Assembly (NCBI GenBank): GCA_015039465.1
Contig: MU130701.1
Span: 528,303-592,302 of the forward strand
Direction: 5' to 3'
Length of the DNA: 64,000 nucleotides
DNA from: Phlegmacium glaucopus
Lineage: Eukaryota > Basidiomycota > Agaricomycetes > Agaricales > Cortinariaceae
Made by a program: the position numbers and the translations under genes. The notes under the pieces were generated by a model, which was given only the letters and a program-made list of their open reading frames with translations, was not told where the DNA came from and did not search any database. Below, in pieces: positions 1 through 13,200 of the stretch (positions are counted from its first letter, which is position 1; the number at the start of each line of letters is the position of its first letter).

Positions 1-58
1 CATTTAATGTGCTGGTTCGTTAAACAATCAATATAATTTTTTTTCAAAAAAGTTAAGT

Positions 59-519
59 CTAAGAACTTGCTTGAGCTTTAACTGCGTTGTCTACCACATC
101 ATTTTCTTCAATTTGTTCCAGATTATCCAACTGTGCCTGAAACAGAGCTGCCATAGACGACGACGGTTCCATTCAACCAATGTTGAGTGAAAGACAACGG
201 CCAAACTGAACAACAATGAAAGTCATATAAAAATTTAGAATATGCACTAAAGTATTCTACTCACCGAATCATCCATAACTTTAAAGCCTGTGAGTTGTCC
301 GATAACAATAAAATGATATGCCGATCCATCACTTTCTACGGACGATTGAAAATGTTGCATGGGAGAAGATAACAGTTGACTAGCGTTTCCAAAATGGAAA
401 TCTTGACCGTATTGAGCATAAGCAAGAGTGACTGCGGGATAACACAAAACAAAATCATGGAGCATGCTGACCATGACGAAAGGGACAATGGATTCTTTAA
501 AGTAACGAGAAAACGACGT
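59..519 (-). CDS. 3' exons of an unrecognised gene
   Basis: An open segment runs from an acceptor (TTGTAG) at 520-522 down to a donor GTGAGT at 264. It encodes about 85 residues, partly hydrophobic, reading roughly TSFSRYFKESIVPFVMVSML and onward to GFKVMDDS. Two continuations are possible: a 59-bp intron (264-206) followed by a short tail and stop, or a 128-bp intron (264-137) into an exon ending at 59 that encodes a Gln/Glu/Asp-rich tail. A further exon upstream near 555-615 is possible. I do not recognise the family. The first exons, if any, would lie toward the A/T homopolymer region at 690-1060. Confidence 0.35.
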
Positions 520-689
520 CTACAAGACTGAAATGCGATCTTGAGCTACATTCCATAAGTCTTACATAAGCTTGCGTTAGAGGTATGAACGCACATGGTA
601 ACCTCAAGTTTGAATTCTAATTTTAGTGAAAATTAAGGCCCTAACAACAATAATCAGACAACAATACATGCCAATTTTTCTCTGTCCAG

Positions 690-1022
690 CTCGTCTTCTC
701 CTTTTTTTTTTTTTTTTTTCATTGTTTTTGTTGGAGAGCCAATTGGTGTATGCTTCGATTTTTAAAAAGTACCACGTTGAAAAGTGCCATCGATTCAATA
801 CTCGGCAAAAAAAAAAAAAAAAAAGGAAAAAAAAAAAAAAAAAAGGTAAACGATCAGGAAGTCATGAACATGAAGTCTTAGGGTCCGGTGCATACTCGAT
901 CGTTTCATTGCTAAATTTTGCATTGGTAAATTTTTGATCATGCGAATATTAAACAGGGGAGAGTTTACGACCAATGATAGAACGGCGGATATAGAATGAT
1001 TGGTGAAATTCTCCAATCTACA

Positions 1023-1062
<40 letters not shown>

Positions 1063-1065
1063 GAA
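690..1065. repeat. poly-T and poly-A homopolymer tracts
   Basis: A run of about 19 T lies near 702-719, two poly-A runs near 807-843, and about 37 consecutive A near 1024-1060. Lys- or Phe-rich translations across them are not genes. Homopolymers this long may be retroposed tails or may carry assembly length errors. Confidence 0.8.
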
Positions 1066-1284
1066 AACAAAGAGGGAGAACAGACGAGAGAAAATCATTA
1101 TCTCCTTCCCCAAATCCACCCAAAACCTACTCTGCCTGTATACCATTCAGTCGTCAAAGTTATGGAACCTTCAAAGTAGGTCATCTAAAAATGAAATGAG
1201 TGAACGCTCAAAGCAATTGATCCCAAAAGTACATCATCTTCCCGTGAGTCTGCTTTCAGCGCCCCATGGACGCGAGCGGACTTG

Positions 1285-2474
1285 ATGAACACTCCTACCT
1301 ATATTGCTTCGGATGATTTCGAGTCTCAGCTCATGTGGCTGAAGACTTCCCGTCAAAGTGAGCTTATGATGGTTTCGGAAGATCGAAACGACAAGCCTAC
1401 GGAACGGGTAACATGTGCGGTCGTTGGAACCATCTCGTCAAACCGACTCTTTCTGGAGCCACACGGAAATTTCAATCCCAATTTCAATAACGGCGCTTTG
1501 GAAAATGCGAAAGCACAATTCATGCTTGTTGCTCCGTCAGCAGATGGAATTTTCCATTCAGACTTCAAAACAGGGATCGAACGCATCGAAAGAATCCAAA
1601 ACAAAGCCGTCTCGGAAGGACCACATCCTCAATATTTCATTGTGACTGACGGAGATCAGACAGGCTTGAAATTCTCATGGCCTCTATTTGAGAAAAGAGT
1701 GAGTCGCACCGAGTCGAAAGTTTTCTTTGTTATATTAGACTAACCGTTTACACCCTTGATTTAAATTAAGGATTTTGAATACGACTGTGAGTACACTGCA
1801 TTTATTAACAGAAGTACTGCCTTACAACCAAGTATGCAGCTCAAGACGAAGAAGATTGGTCGAACGGGTACCCAATAACGGATGCTCACCAAAAAGCATT
1901 CAAGGCCATCCTCCCTAAATGGCGTGCAACCCCATTACCGGCTTATGATGAGTCTGGAAACTTCATCAAGATTCAAGATCACGAACTTACCCTCAAAGGA
2001 GCGTTAGTCCTTGTTTATTTCCAGCTTAAACACTACACAATCAAAGACAGAAACTCAAACGGTGTTCTGGGAAATACTTTCACCGCCATCGCTACACAAA
2101 TAAAAATTCTCGAACGTGCTGCGAAGCGGAACACATCGCCATACAAGACCCAAATGTTGAAAGGCCCTATCAACCTGCCCAGATCGCCCACGAAACATAA
2201 AGAACAAGTAGAGGCCGTTAACGCTTTTCACCCGGGTACAGGAACAAAAGCAAGTTCAAACAAACCTATCACTATTCCGAATACGCCGAACGAGGTGACC
2301 CATTCCTCCTTCGCGAGTCCCCATACTTCCAACCCAGGGGGATCCGGCCCTCTTTCAATATCCAAAGAAGGCAAAAAAAGGGCGATAGACGATGACGAGG
2401 AGGCTACAGCAACAGAAGGCGAAGCCTCAAACGCCACCAATTCAATCAGGAAAAAAAAAAAGGCAGTGAAATAA
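1285..2474 (+). CDS. hypothetical nuclear protein (2 exons)
   Basis: The model joins 1285-1698 and 1812-2474, with donor GTGAGT and acceptor AACAG, and keeps phase 0 across a 113-bp intron. The product is about 358 residues. The first 220 or so look globular, with segments such as PQYFIVTDGDQTGLKFSWPL and LTLKGALVLVYFQLKHYTIK. The last 130 are low-complexity Pro/Ser/Thr followed by an acidic run and a basic end (SIRKKKKAVK) that resembles a nuclear localisation signal. I do not recognise the family; it could be a lineage-specific DNA- or chromatin-associated protein. The start is the first ATG of the frame; an ATG at 1266 lies in another frame. Confidence 0.65.
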
Positions 2475-3001
2475 AATTGGTAAGAAAAGGGCATTTACGA
2501 TGTATATAAAACTTCTAAACAAACCTCATCGTCAGGCCACGACATCTTTATGTATTATATATACAAAGGAATACCCAGTGTGCAGAATCAAATCATATAT
2601 TCGGCTTTGTATTGTATCTCGTACATAACTCTTAATTTTATGTTGCGAAAAGGAAGGAGGATTACTCAGCAAGGTTTTTTGTCGACGGAGTCGACCGCTA
2701 GTTACTTATTACAACTTCAATCAAGTTGTTTCGCTATCAAATTACTATAGATTCGGTGCTACAATGTTCTCGGTATACTCGAGAAAGTATCGAAAACTCA
2801 GACAGTCTCATTCTATCCATTTCCAACTCAGCTATCTCCAATCGCAAAATCATCAGCCTAACTTGAGCCTAACATCCGCCGGCGCCTACACATTGTCATG
2901 GTGGACAGAGTCACGGTCACACTCATCTTTTGCCACTGGTCACTTCAATTTTCATCGTTGGAATCGCTGATAGAAGATCGGATTTACTCCTCCTTCGACG
3001 T
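2475..3001. other. intergenic, no gene seen
   Basis: AT-rich spacer between the hypothetical gene and TRM2. It should hold the terminator of the first and the promoter of the second. Short ORFs here show no coding-like features. Confidence 0.5.
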
Positions 3002-5100
3002 ATGCAATTTCTGGGGCCCGTCAGATTATTAAAGCGCGCTCGACTTCAAACAAAATATTTTACGCCCGTCCGATACAGACCTTTTGCACAATACGTTAAT
3101 TTGATGCCAACGAGTCCAATCATGGCAGATTCGCTCAAATCCTTCATACCACAAACGCGCGCTTTATCGGAGTCAGAGATAGATGAACCAGCGCACAAAA
3201 AGTTGCGCTTAGATGATGATAAAGAAATTGATATTGATAGTGGGATGGAAGACACGATGGCGTCCACGTCGCAGCCAACGAAAATCAACGGGTTGGCGCA
3301 GAAGTCGAAGAAGAAGAATAAAAAGAGAAGAGAAGCTCCATTAGCAGAGTTGTGTTCAGCTGCGGACGTCTTATATCAAGAAATACGCTTGATACTTGGC
3401 GAAGATGTTGTGGATGGAATAACTTCAGAGGGCGGTGCGTTCAAGTCGCCGTACTCGCGGGGCGACGAAGTGGAGGTGACTATTGACAGAATGAGTGCTG
3501 GTGGTATGTTTAGGGTTTCGTCAAGTGAAGAGCTCGGATTTAACATATTATTATACCTCATAGGTTCTGGAATTGGCTTGGCTTCCAAGGATAAAGGACC
3601 ATGGACTATCGTCGTGCCGTTCGCTCTTCCTGGAGAAAAAGCTCGGGTTCGGATTGGAAAAAATGATCGAATGCACTCAACTGGCGAAGTGCTCGGGATG
3701 CTGACCTATAATCCCGACCTTCGAGACAATTCTCGAATAAAGTGCAGATACTTTGGGACCTGCGCTGGCTGTCAATATCAGGTATACCTTTCCCCATTCA
3801 TCCTATTTTTCGGCGGAATCGCTGTTGATATGGTGCAGATGCTGTCCGCGGAAACCCAGCTGGACTTCAAAAAAAATGTTATCCTCAATGCATACAAAAC
3901 ATATTCCAGTACGCTATCTTAAACTCAATGGAAGCCAAAAAAGCTTTGCTAACGTGTAAAGGGTAGATCTCCCCGAAACATCGATTCCTACTATAGATGC
4001 CACGGTGGAATCACCATTGGTATATGGCTATCGAACGAAGCTTACACCCCACTTTGAACGTCCTCCGAAACATGCACGAGAACAAGCATTGTCATCAGAT
4101 GAGCAACCGTCGTGGCTGAGGATTGGTTTCAATATGACGAATAGAAATATGACGATGGATATAGAGGTCGGATTCATTCTTATTCATTTCGTCTTCAATA
4201 CTGAATAGTCTCGTCAATAGGAATGTCCGATAGCTGTTCCAACTATCAATGAAAAGTATAAGGCTGATCGAAAGGAAATAGCCAAGTATATATCCCTATA
4301 CCCTCCCTGGTTGATCATCATTTGACAAACCCGTTTTGCATAGAAAGATTTTGACCTACAAGAAAGGTGTATCGCTGATGTACCGTGATTCTCTGGATAC
4401 GACGTTTGATGGCCAAGAGATGATGACACCACCCATTGACAAACTCTCCGAGGCGTTCACGAAACACGTCTGCGTCACTGACCAGAACGCTACCGCGCGG
4501 GAAATGGTGGGCGATTACATATTTGAGTTCTCCGCTGGAGGTTTTTTTCAAAACAACAATGCGATATTGCCCCTATTGGTCGACTACGTGCGGGGTCTCA
4601 TCGACTCTGGTGAAGGAATTAAACATCCTACCCACCTCGTTGACACGTATTGCGGAGCCGGTCTTTTCGCTATCACTCTTTCCTCACGATTCGAAAAAGT
4701 AGCTGGAATCGAACTCTCACAAAGCTCCATCGCTTCGGCCAAACACAATGCGATATTGAATCGAATATCATCTGACAAGTTGTCTTTTCTTTCCGGACAA
4801 GCAGCTAACATCTTTGCCACTGTCAAGGACTTCCCATCCGATCAAACAGTTGTCGTCATTGATCCGCCCCGGAAAGGATGCGATGAACAATTCTTGAAGC
4901 AGTTACTGGATTTCAGGAGTCAGACTGTAGTTTACGTGAGCTGTAATGTTCATTCGCAGGCGAGGGATATTGGGAATATTGTCAGGCGTACTGAAGAGGA
5001 TGGGGAGGGCAGGCGATATCGGTTGGAAAGCTTGAAAGGTTTTGATTTATTCCCACAGACTGCTCATGTGGAGTCTGTCGCTCTTCTAAGGCTATACTAA
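3002..5100 (+). CDS. TRM2: tRNA (uracil-5-)-methyltransferase, TRM2/TrmA family
   Basis: Six exons (3002-3503, 3564-3781, 3839-3908, 3967-4166, 4221-4285, 4344-5100) splice to 1812 nt, a 603-residue protein. The five introns are 54-60 bp. The family uses S-adenosylmethionine to make 5-methyluridine at position 54 of tRNA. Visible features are an acidic/basic N-terminal tail, the segment SPYSRGDEVEVTIDRMSAGG typical of a TRAM-like region (about residues 155-175), a CRYFGTCAGCQYQ cysteine cluster, and the family segment YGYRTKLTPHFE. The Rossmann SAM site is DTYCGAGLFA (about 450), followed by DPPRKGCDE. The catalytic cysteine is in VYVSCN (about 551) and the final glutamate in HVESVALL. This is the intact source copy for three decayed TRM2 fragments downstream. 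The intron 4 donor GTCGGA is unusual, but the protein alignment across it (MDIE then ECPIAVPTINEKY) supports it. Confidence 0.93.
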
Positions 5101-5305
5101 TTGGATACTTTTATTGTTGCTCGGAGACATGATAACCAAATCAACAAACAAACAAACCTTGTTTATGTAATCGAAAGCGTCCTTCTTTTCATCACCCACC
5201 AAGCGCATTTTCAAGAAATTTGGCAAGTCCAAAGAACCAAAATATCCATCTCTGAACATCACTGATGCGCTTGATTCAAGCTCTGAACTAGCAACTTTGA
5301 CATCG

Positions 5306-8300
5306 ATGGCAATCCTAACTAGCACTACTGATCCCATGCCATCTGTTCCCGCTAGTATTGCGACTGCGAGCGTTGAAAATTTTCAAGACACTGGTGTTAG
5401 CGTTACTGTAAGCGTTCAACTTAGGCCCATCACATCGATAATATTGGCATATTTACCCAATCATCGTCGTCGATCAGATTGACCATAAACCCCAACTCTC
5501 CGCTTCGGTTTCCGCTCTGGCAATCGATGATCGTTTTCCTGTAGCACAAGAAGACTCGTCTGATACCATAACGCAAGCCAACTTGGGATCTACGGAATCG
5601 GAAAAAAATCCCTCGGTGCGTTGCTTACTTACACTCACCGTTCTCGGCTATTCATGATAATCAACAGACTCAGCATTCTGGCTCAGGTTTCTTTCCGAAT
5701 GCCCAGAATTTACTCATCACTGGCGGCAATTTTGTAAGTCTTTTTCGTGTACTGTGTAAATGATTTAGCAATAATTGTATGTAGGTTAACTGCGAGAACA
5801 TCAATATTCTCCCTGCCAATCCTGGTGACGGGCAAATGAAGATCCCTGTACCCCAGAAACCAAGCTCCAGTCCATTCTTTACTGGACGAAAAGACGTACT
5901 CGACAAGCTCCGTAATATTTTTGTTCATCGTACTGACAATAGGCTGATGTTCAGGCGCTCTTGTCTCCTCTGGGGATTGGGAGGAATTGGAAAGACTCAG
6001 ATTTGTCTCAGGTTTACAGAAGAAATGGGTGACAAGTAAGTGTCTTCACCCATTCACGACACCGGCTTCATTTCTTGCTCTAGCTTTTCCCATGTTTTCT
6101 GGGTTGATGCCTCGTCTGATGAAAGTATTACAACATCTCTTAAGGGGATATCCAGTATTCCTGCTGCACAAGCATCTGGAGTGGATGGATCAGTTCAGTC
6201 TGTCCTCCAGTGGATATCTTGTATCCAGGAGGAATGGTTGATTGTGTTTGATAATGCTGATGATCCTCCTCCAGAGGTGGTGACCAAGTTCATTCCTCCA
6301 GGTAACAGAGGTAATGTTCTGATTACCAGTCGGAACAGATCCATGGGAAGGGTCATATCATTTAAGAATGTAATTGAGATCCATGAAATGGAGGAGGCAG
6401 ATGCTATTATGCTGCTTCTCCAGGCTAGCTATTTGGATCCATTAGCTGAGCATCTGGAAGCTGCTAAAAATATTGTTGTTGAACTTGGGTGCATCCCTCT
6501 TGCTATTGAGCATGCTGGTGCTTATATTGAAGCTGGAAACTGTGATATTAACAAATATCTCAGACAATTCTCCTTACATCGTCAGACTCTGATGTCAGAT
6601 GCTACATTCACAGGAGCATCAGCTTATAATAAAACAGTGTATGGGACTTGGGCACTATCTTTCAAAGAGATAGAAAAGAGAGCCAGTGGGAAATCCACTG
6701 TTGGAAATGCACAAGCAGCCCAGGCTGCAATCCTAATTCTTCAAATATGTGCTTTCTATCACCATAGCAATATTTCTAAAGACATATTCAGATCTGCTGC
6801 TGAAGAGTCCATGGAATGTGTTGTTGATAGTGAGGTTGATGAAAAGTTACCCCAGGCAATGACTTTGCTGGATCATACTCTACTTCCCTTGGACACTGAT
6901 GGTCACTGGGATGACTTTATCTTTGGACAAGGGATTGGTGTCCTTCTCTCTTTCTCCTTGATGAAAAGAGGACAAACATCTGAAACATCGTCTGTTCATC
7001 CTTTGGTGCACTGCTGGAGTTGTGAGCGAATGGTGAAATCTGAGCAGCAAAGAATACGTGAGATGGGAAGCATAATCTTATCTTGTGCAATTGCTTGGAG
7101 ATATACAAGTGAGGATTATGCATTGCGACAGATGATTTTTCCACATATCAAGGCAAATGAGTTATATGGCAACCAGATAGGACTTATTGAGTATTATGAT
7201 GATAAATGGGCCAATTTTGCACTGGTAATGGAAGAGAATGCAGACTGGAACAATGCAGAGCAGTTGGAGGTTCAAGTTGTGAATATAAGAAAGAAGGTGC
7301 TAGGTACAGAACATCCACACACCCTCAGAAGTATGGGATGTCTAGCACAGACATATTATAATAAAGGAAGATGGAATGAAGCAGAGCAGCTAGAAGTTCA
7401 AGTCATGGACATAAGAAAAAAGATACTTGGTGAAGAGGATCCAGAGACCCTCACAAGCATGGAAAATCTAGCAAATATATACCATGATCAAGGAAAATGG
7501 GGTGAGGCAGAGCAACTGCACATTCAAGTCATGTACCTGAGCAAGAAGGTGCTTGGTGCAGAACATTCACACACCCTTACAAGCATGGGAAATTTAGCAC
7601 TTACATACTCTAATCAGGGAAGATGGAATGAGGCAGAGCAACTGGGTGTTCAAGTCATGGACATGAGGAAGAAAGTGCTTGGTGCAGAACATCCACATAC
7701 CCTCACAAGCATGGGAAATCTAGCACTCACATACCATAAGCAAGGAAGATGGAATGAGGCAGAGCAGCTGGAGGTTCAAGTCATGGATATGAGGAAAAAG
7801 ATGCTTGGTGAAAATCATCCAGACACCCTCATAAGCATGGGAAATCTAGCAGGTACATACCGTAATCAAGGGAGATCAAATGAAGCAGAGCAGCTGGAGG
7901 TTCAAGTCATGGATATGATGAAGAAGGTGCTTGGTGCAGAACATCCATCTACCCTCAGAAGCATGAGAGGTCTAGCAAGCACATACCATGATCAAGGAAG
8001 ATGGAATGAAGCACAGCAGCTGCAGGTTCAAGTCATGGACATCAGCAATAAGCTGTTTGGTGCAGAACATCCACACACTCTCAGCAGCATACAAAATCTA
8101 GTAGATACATACTATAATCAAGGAAGATGGAATGAGGCAGAGCAGCTGGGGGTTCAAGTCATGAACATGAGGAAAAGGATACTTGGTGCAGAACATCCAG
8201 ACACCCTCATGAGCATGGGAAATCTAGCAAGCACATACCGTGATCAAGGAAGATGGAATGAGGCAGAGCAGCTGGAGATTCAAGTCATGGGCATAAGGAA

Positions 8301-8853
8301 GAAACTCTTTGGTGAAGGACATCCAGATACTCTCCTAAGCATGACAAATCTAGCAAGCACATATTGTAATCAAGGAAGATGGAATGAGGCAGAACAGCTA
8401 CAGGTTCAAGTCATGGACATGAGTAAGGAGGTGCTTGGTGCAGATCATCCACACACCCTTATAAGCATGGGAAATCTAGCAAGCACATACTGTAATCAAG
8501 GACGATGGAATGAGGCAGAGCAGCTGGAAGTTCAAGTCATGGATAAGAGGAAAAAGATGCCAGAACATCCACACACCCTTATAAGCATGGGAAATCTAGC
8601 AGACACTTACAGTAATCAAGGAAAATGGAATGAGGCAGGGCAGGTTCAGGTTCAAGTCATAGACATGATGAAGAAGCTGCTTGGTGCAGAACATCCAGAC
8701 ACTCTCACAAGCATGGCAAATCTAGCAATCACATACTCTCATCAGGGAAGGTGGAATGAGGCAGAGCAGCTGGATGCTCAAGTCATGGACATGAGAAAAA
8801 AGGTGCTTGGTGCAGAACATCCACATGGCAAATCTAGCAAACAGATATCATAA
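5306..8853 (+). CDS. NB-ARC-TPR (NLR-like STAND) protein
   Basis: Five exons (5306-5407, 5478-5615, 5668-5733, 5785-6035, 6084-8853) splice to 3327 nt, 1108 residues. After a low-complexity leader comes NAQNLLITGGNF (about 92-103). The NB-ARC ATPase follows, with P-loop WGLGGIGKT (about 165-173), kinase-2 motif WLIVFDNADD (about 237-246) and an LITSRNRS-like segment. From about residue 572 there are twelve 42-residue TPR repeats of the form RWNEAEQLEVQVMDMRKK, nearly identical at DNA level, and a truncated thirteenth. Proteins of this build are STAND NTPases; in fungi related ones act in non-self recognition, but the ligand here is unknown. Two oddities: the paralog at 61-63 kb starts MKRIFNKF, whereas the matching codon here (5198-5200) is ACC, so I place the start at the next in-frame ATG. 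The last repeat is cut off by a small deletion near 8826. Confidence 0.85.
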
Positions 8854-9984
8854 CAAGGAATGATGGGATGATACAGAACAGTAGATGTATGAGTCTTAGC
8901 ATGGTAATAGGTAGGGATTGAGAAGCAGAAGTATTGCATAAAAATAAATTGATCCATATATCAGAAAAAAGTGGTCCATTGTCAAAGTATAAACACAGTT
9001 ATAGTCTACTTCATTTCAAATTTTACTATGTTTTGGAAGAAGGAATAAAATTCCAACTTTCCACAGAGAATTTACAAAGCTTAGTCATCCCTAGTAAGTG
9101 TCAATATCACACAAGAAACTAATACAATTGCCTTGTTCATAATGCATACATACCCCTAGTGATGCATAAATCTCAGAATGCATGGATTTTTTTTGAAACC
9201 AGCATGGTTTTCAGGGAAATCTGTGCTTAAAGCCTAGGCCAAATTGGGTGTATGCAAAGGTACAGTTCTATATAGCACTCAAAAAAGACAATAACCAAAC
9301 CTAACCTCACTGAAAAAGACCAGACCATCAGTTGTAGTCTTCTTGTTTTGTAAATTTAAAAATTGCAAAATCAATGCAAAATACTGGTTGCAATTGGTTT
9401 TTGTACTACCACACTAAACATCAAAAATGGTGTGTAAAGGTTGTCTTAATACCATTTTCCACATATTTGATAGTTTTTATTCTTCTTTTTTGCAATAATT
9501 ATATAGTTTAACATGTTATTATTATTATTATTACCCATTCAACTGCATTTAATTTATTCAAATATTATTATATAATATGATAAAACTTAAAAAGTCAGTC
9601 CAAACCAGATTTTATTGATTTGAACTGGCTGGAACTGATTAGGATTGGTCCTGATTGGTTTGATTGCAGTCTTTCTTGGTATTGGTATGGACTTGGTTGT
9701 GGCCTATGGTTACCTTTTTTAGGGTCAAAAAATGGAACAAACCAGACTTTCAAACAGTCATTGGCTACAGCAATTATACCTTGCTTCTTCTTCTTACTTG
9801 TACCTCCTGCTATTTTTACCCATTTTGAATACTACATAAAATCTAGTACCTATTTGCTAGTTGTTACATATTTTTTCAAATTAAATTGACTTAGTCAATC
9901 ACCATGTGTAAAGCGAACCTATAATTTATCACAAAATCTAACTGCAACTACACTATCATTAATTTGAACAATTTTTAAGCTGAA
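8854..9984. other. intergenic with decaying TPR tail and AT-rich spacer
   Basis: Bases 8826-8880 still resemble a TPR repeat out of frame, that is, the former 3' end of the NB-ARC gene. From about 8930 the sequence is AT-rich without convincing ORFs. A stretch at 9596-9760 is rich in GGATTGG/GGTTTG words and may be a transposon remnant, but I could not find its ends. Confidence 0.45.
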
Positions 9985-10263
9985 ACTTGAATGTCATAAT
10001 CCATGGATGTTCTGCACCATTCCTCATATCCATGACTTGAACCTTCAGCTACCCCACCCCATTCCACACTTCCCTGCTTATGGTATGTCCTTGCTGGAGT
10101 TTCCATGCTTATAGGGGTTCTCTGGATGTTCTGCACCAAGCCACTTCTCTCACATCCATGATATAAATCACCAGTCACCCCCCCCTGCCCATTATGGTAT
10201 GGTCCTTGCTAGATCTGCAATGCTGGTAAGGGTGGGATGGATGGTCTGCACCAAGCAGCTTCT
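9985..10263 (-). pseudogene. decayed TPR repeats, inverted relative to the NB-ARC gene
   Basis: Read on the minus strand, the stretch carries broken copies of the same 42-residue TPR unit (HPDTL.SM.NLA.TYHKQG and GMRK blocks), with frameshifts between repeats. It continues directly from the TPR-like last exon of the pseudokinase gene at 10264-10628. It appears to be the 3' remnant of a third NB-ARC-TPR copy inserted in inverse orientation. Confidence 0.6.
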
Positions 10264-13200
10264 TCATGTCCATGACTGAAGAAACAACCGCTCTGCCTCA
10301 ATCTGCCTGGCTTGATTATGGTATACACCTGTTAGATTTTCCATGCTTGTGAGGGTGTCTGGATGGTCTGCACCAAGCAGCATCTTCCTCATGCCCATGA
10401 CTTGAACAAACAATTGCTCTGCCTCATTCCAACTCCCCTGCTTATGGTATGCACCTCCTGGATTTCCCATGCTTGTGGTGGCATTCTTAGCTGTTCCACC
10501 ATGGGGGTCATTATGGTGACAATTAGAACATGCAAAAATTTGCTTTGGCAACTCAATGTCATCTATGCAATGTTGATGATGCCACTCGCAACACTTTGAG
10601 CATTGTATCGTAGGCACGGATTCATCATCTGCCAAAATCAAGATTTAATTGTAAAGAAGAGAAACAATATGAGGACGAGACTAACCCTCTCCTCCGCATA
10701 CGCAATTGAAAATTTCTACATCTTTTACGACTCGGTTGCATACCGAACATATTTCGTGGGGAAGGGGGGTAGAGTGGGACACGATGGCGCTGCGCATAAT
10801 ACTTGGAGTCAAAGTAATTTCAGTGCGATGGTATCCTGGACATCGATGGACGGTTCTAGCTGCATAGCGACCACGACGACGGCGTAACGTAAGTTTGGAC
10901 GACGCTGGAAGATTATCGAGAAAAGACTTGAACTCGAGACATATATCCCCCAATGAAGAATTTTCTTCGTTTTCAGGCTTCCACACTAATTCTCGTCGAT
11001 GTCCGCCTATGGGTAACTTTCCAAGAGCTTTTTTTGAGGATACATTTATTGACGAGGTCGAAGTTGTCCTATGTACATCCTCGTCACGATCGTCGGAGAA
11101 GGCAAGGGCTTCCTCAGTCTCCAATATATCATCATACGTTCGGTCTACTTGCCACCCTGGAGAACCTATATTAATCGTCACTGGTCAGTGCAGTATCACC
11201 AGATAATTAACAGACACTCACGTTCATAATGAGCTTGGCAAGCTGCATCAAATGTCTAAAAAAAGAAAGGACATTCAACATCCTCCACGAGTCGCAAGAT
11301 TTCGAATTTACCCGTTCACACAATACGTGGAAAATAAGCAGCGGCCAGTCCACTTCAGAGAGCGTTGATTGCTCATAGTCATCACACTCCTCATGGTCAC
11401 CACTCTGCTCATGCGCGATATCCGGATCGAAGCTGATGATTACTTCTCCTTCAAGGTTTAGAAATGTGTGAAAATCCTAGCATTTCCGTTATCGGGAATG
11501 TAGGAAAATCAAATGGCCGTTTGATTCTCACCTCTGAATCTGCAGTTTCGAAGTAATAATCCATATCCCGAAGGTAGTCCAAGCCCGCCTATAGATCACT
11601 TTTCAATGATACTGATATTGACCAATTCTCAAAGAATCTCACTGAGAGACCGATAACCTAACGTCGCGTTAGAATATTCGCAGAGTATATGGGTTGGTGA
11701 AAGGCACATTACCGTCCGAAGACCTAGAATTATGCTTTTCCTGAGATCCTTCTCAAGAGCCTTAGCTATGCTGACTTCCAAGCTCCCTTCAAATCCTGCA
11801 CAGGGTTATGCGATTGACGATTAGTACTAAGAAATAATTGAAATAAATTTGCACGAACCCCCATTGAAGACAAGGAAGGGAATTTCGCAATTGGAAGGTG
11901 AGACTCCAACAATATGGAGAAATGTGGGATGCCTAATTCAGATAATGTCAGCGGCGAACTCTCAGAATTCCGAGGTGAAATTTCTTTACATGACATTTTT
12001 ATGGAACCTTGCGGCCTCCTGCGCTCGCTTCACGAGAAGATGAGAGGGGCAGTACTTTCAAAAAAATTATCGTACCTCTTTGGCTCGAGGACCATGATAG
12101 ACTTTTACGACTCTTGCTCTCCCCGAGCCACTCTCGAAATGTAATCGATATCCTCGATTCCTGTGTATTTCTCGGGTGATGGAGATGTCTTCAAAAGGGA
12201 CCTGCACATAGACATGCCAGTGTTCAGCTAATATCAGGCGACCAACGATATCGGACACTCAAGACATACCACGCGCATCCCTGGAACGATACCCTGGCCA
12301 GATTCTGTGAATTCATTTAGTAATTTGACCTGTACATCATCATGAAAGGGTGTGAGAAGTACTTACCCTGGTTTGATGCCTGTTGAATGGAAATTTGTCC
12401 ACTATAGAAATTTCCCCCGGCAATAGTAAGATCATGGGCGATTGAAAATATTTCACCTCTGGAAAGGATAAGGATATAGGATGAGTAGCGTATATAGTTT
12501 CAGGCTAGATGCCTACGAACCTTCCGATGACATCTGCATTATTCATTGGACTGGGTGACGGTGTTCGAGACTGAGCAGTGCGTATAGGATCCGCCTGAAC
12601 TGGCATTTTGCCGTGAATCTAAGAGGCATCAACGTTGCTTGAGATCCGAAAAAAAGTCGAAAACTCACTATAATCTTAGGGTTACCAGCTCGTATCTTGG
12701 TATTATATTGCTGAAAACGGGCAGATGGAATACACATGAGTACAGATACAGACTTTTGCCCTCCTTTGCACATACCTCCGCATCCTCAAGGACGGAGGTT
12801 AGTCGCTTTTCAAGCTCAGTGTATCGGCTGTTTGGGTTCCAGAGAGGAACATATTGTAGAACGTTGGATTGTGTTTCCGTTCCGACGAATAGCTGAATTT
12901 CAAGCAGAACGCTAGAATGATTGATATCAGTGTTCGAGGCTATATTGACAGTATACGAATATCAGATTCCCTACCCTGCGAGGTGTGCTATATGTTCAGG
13001 CCATTGTGATGCTTCCTTTGTCGCTTCAATCAACGTCGAAATCTGCATTGTAACTTTGACAGCTTGTTGTGCCAGAGCCAGTGTTATTTCTTTGTAGCTG
13101 CGATGTGGTGTGAGTGCCCGTAGAAGTGACCGCAATATGGCTTTGGGAGACACTAGACCAGGAGAGATTGTGAGGTTGGCGAGCTGGACCTAAACATGTG

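Noticed and set aside
604..1199. Lys- and Phe-rich ORFs around the homopolymers
   Set aside because: Both strands are open only because of A/T runs; no coding features.
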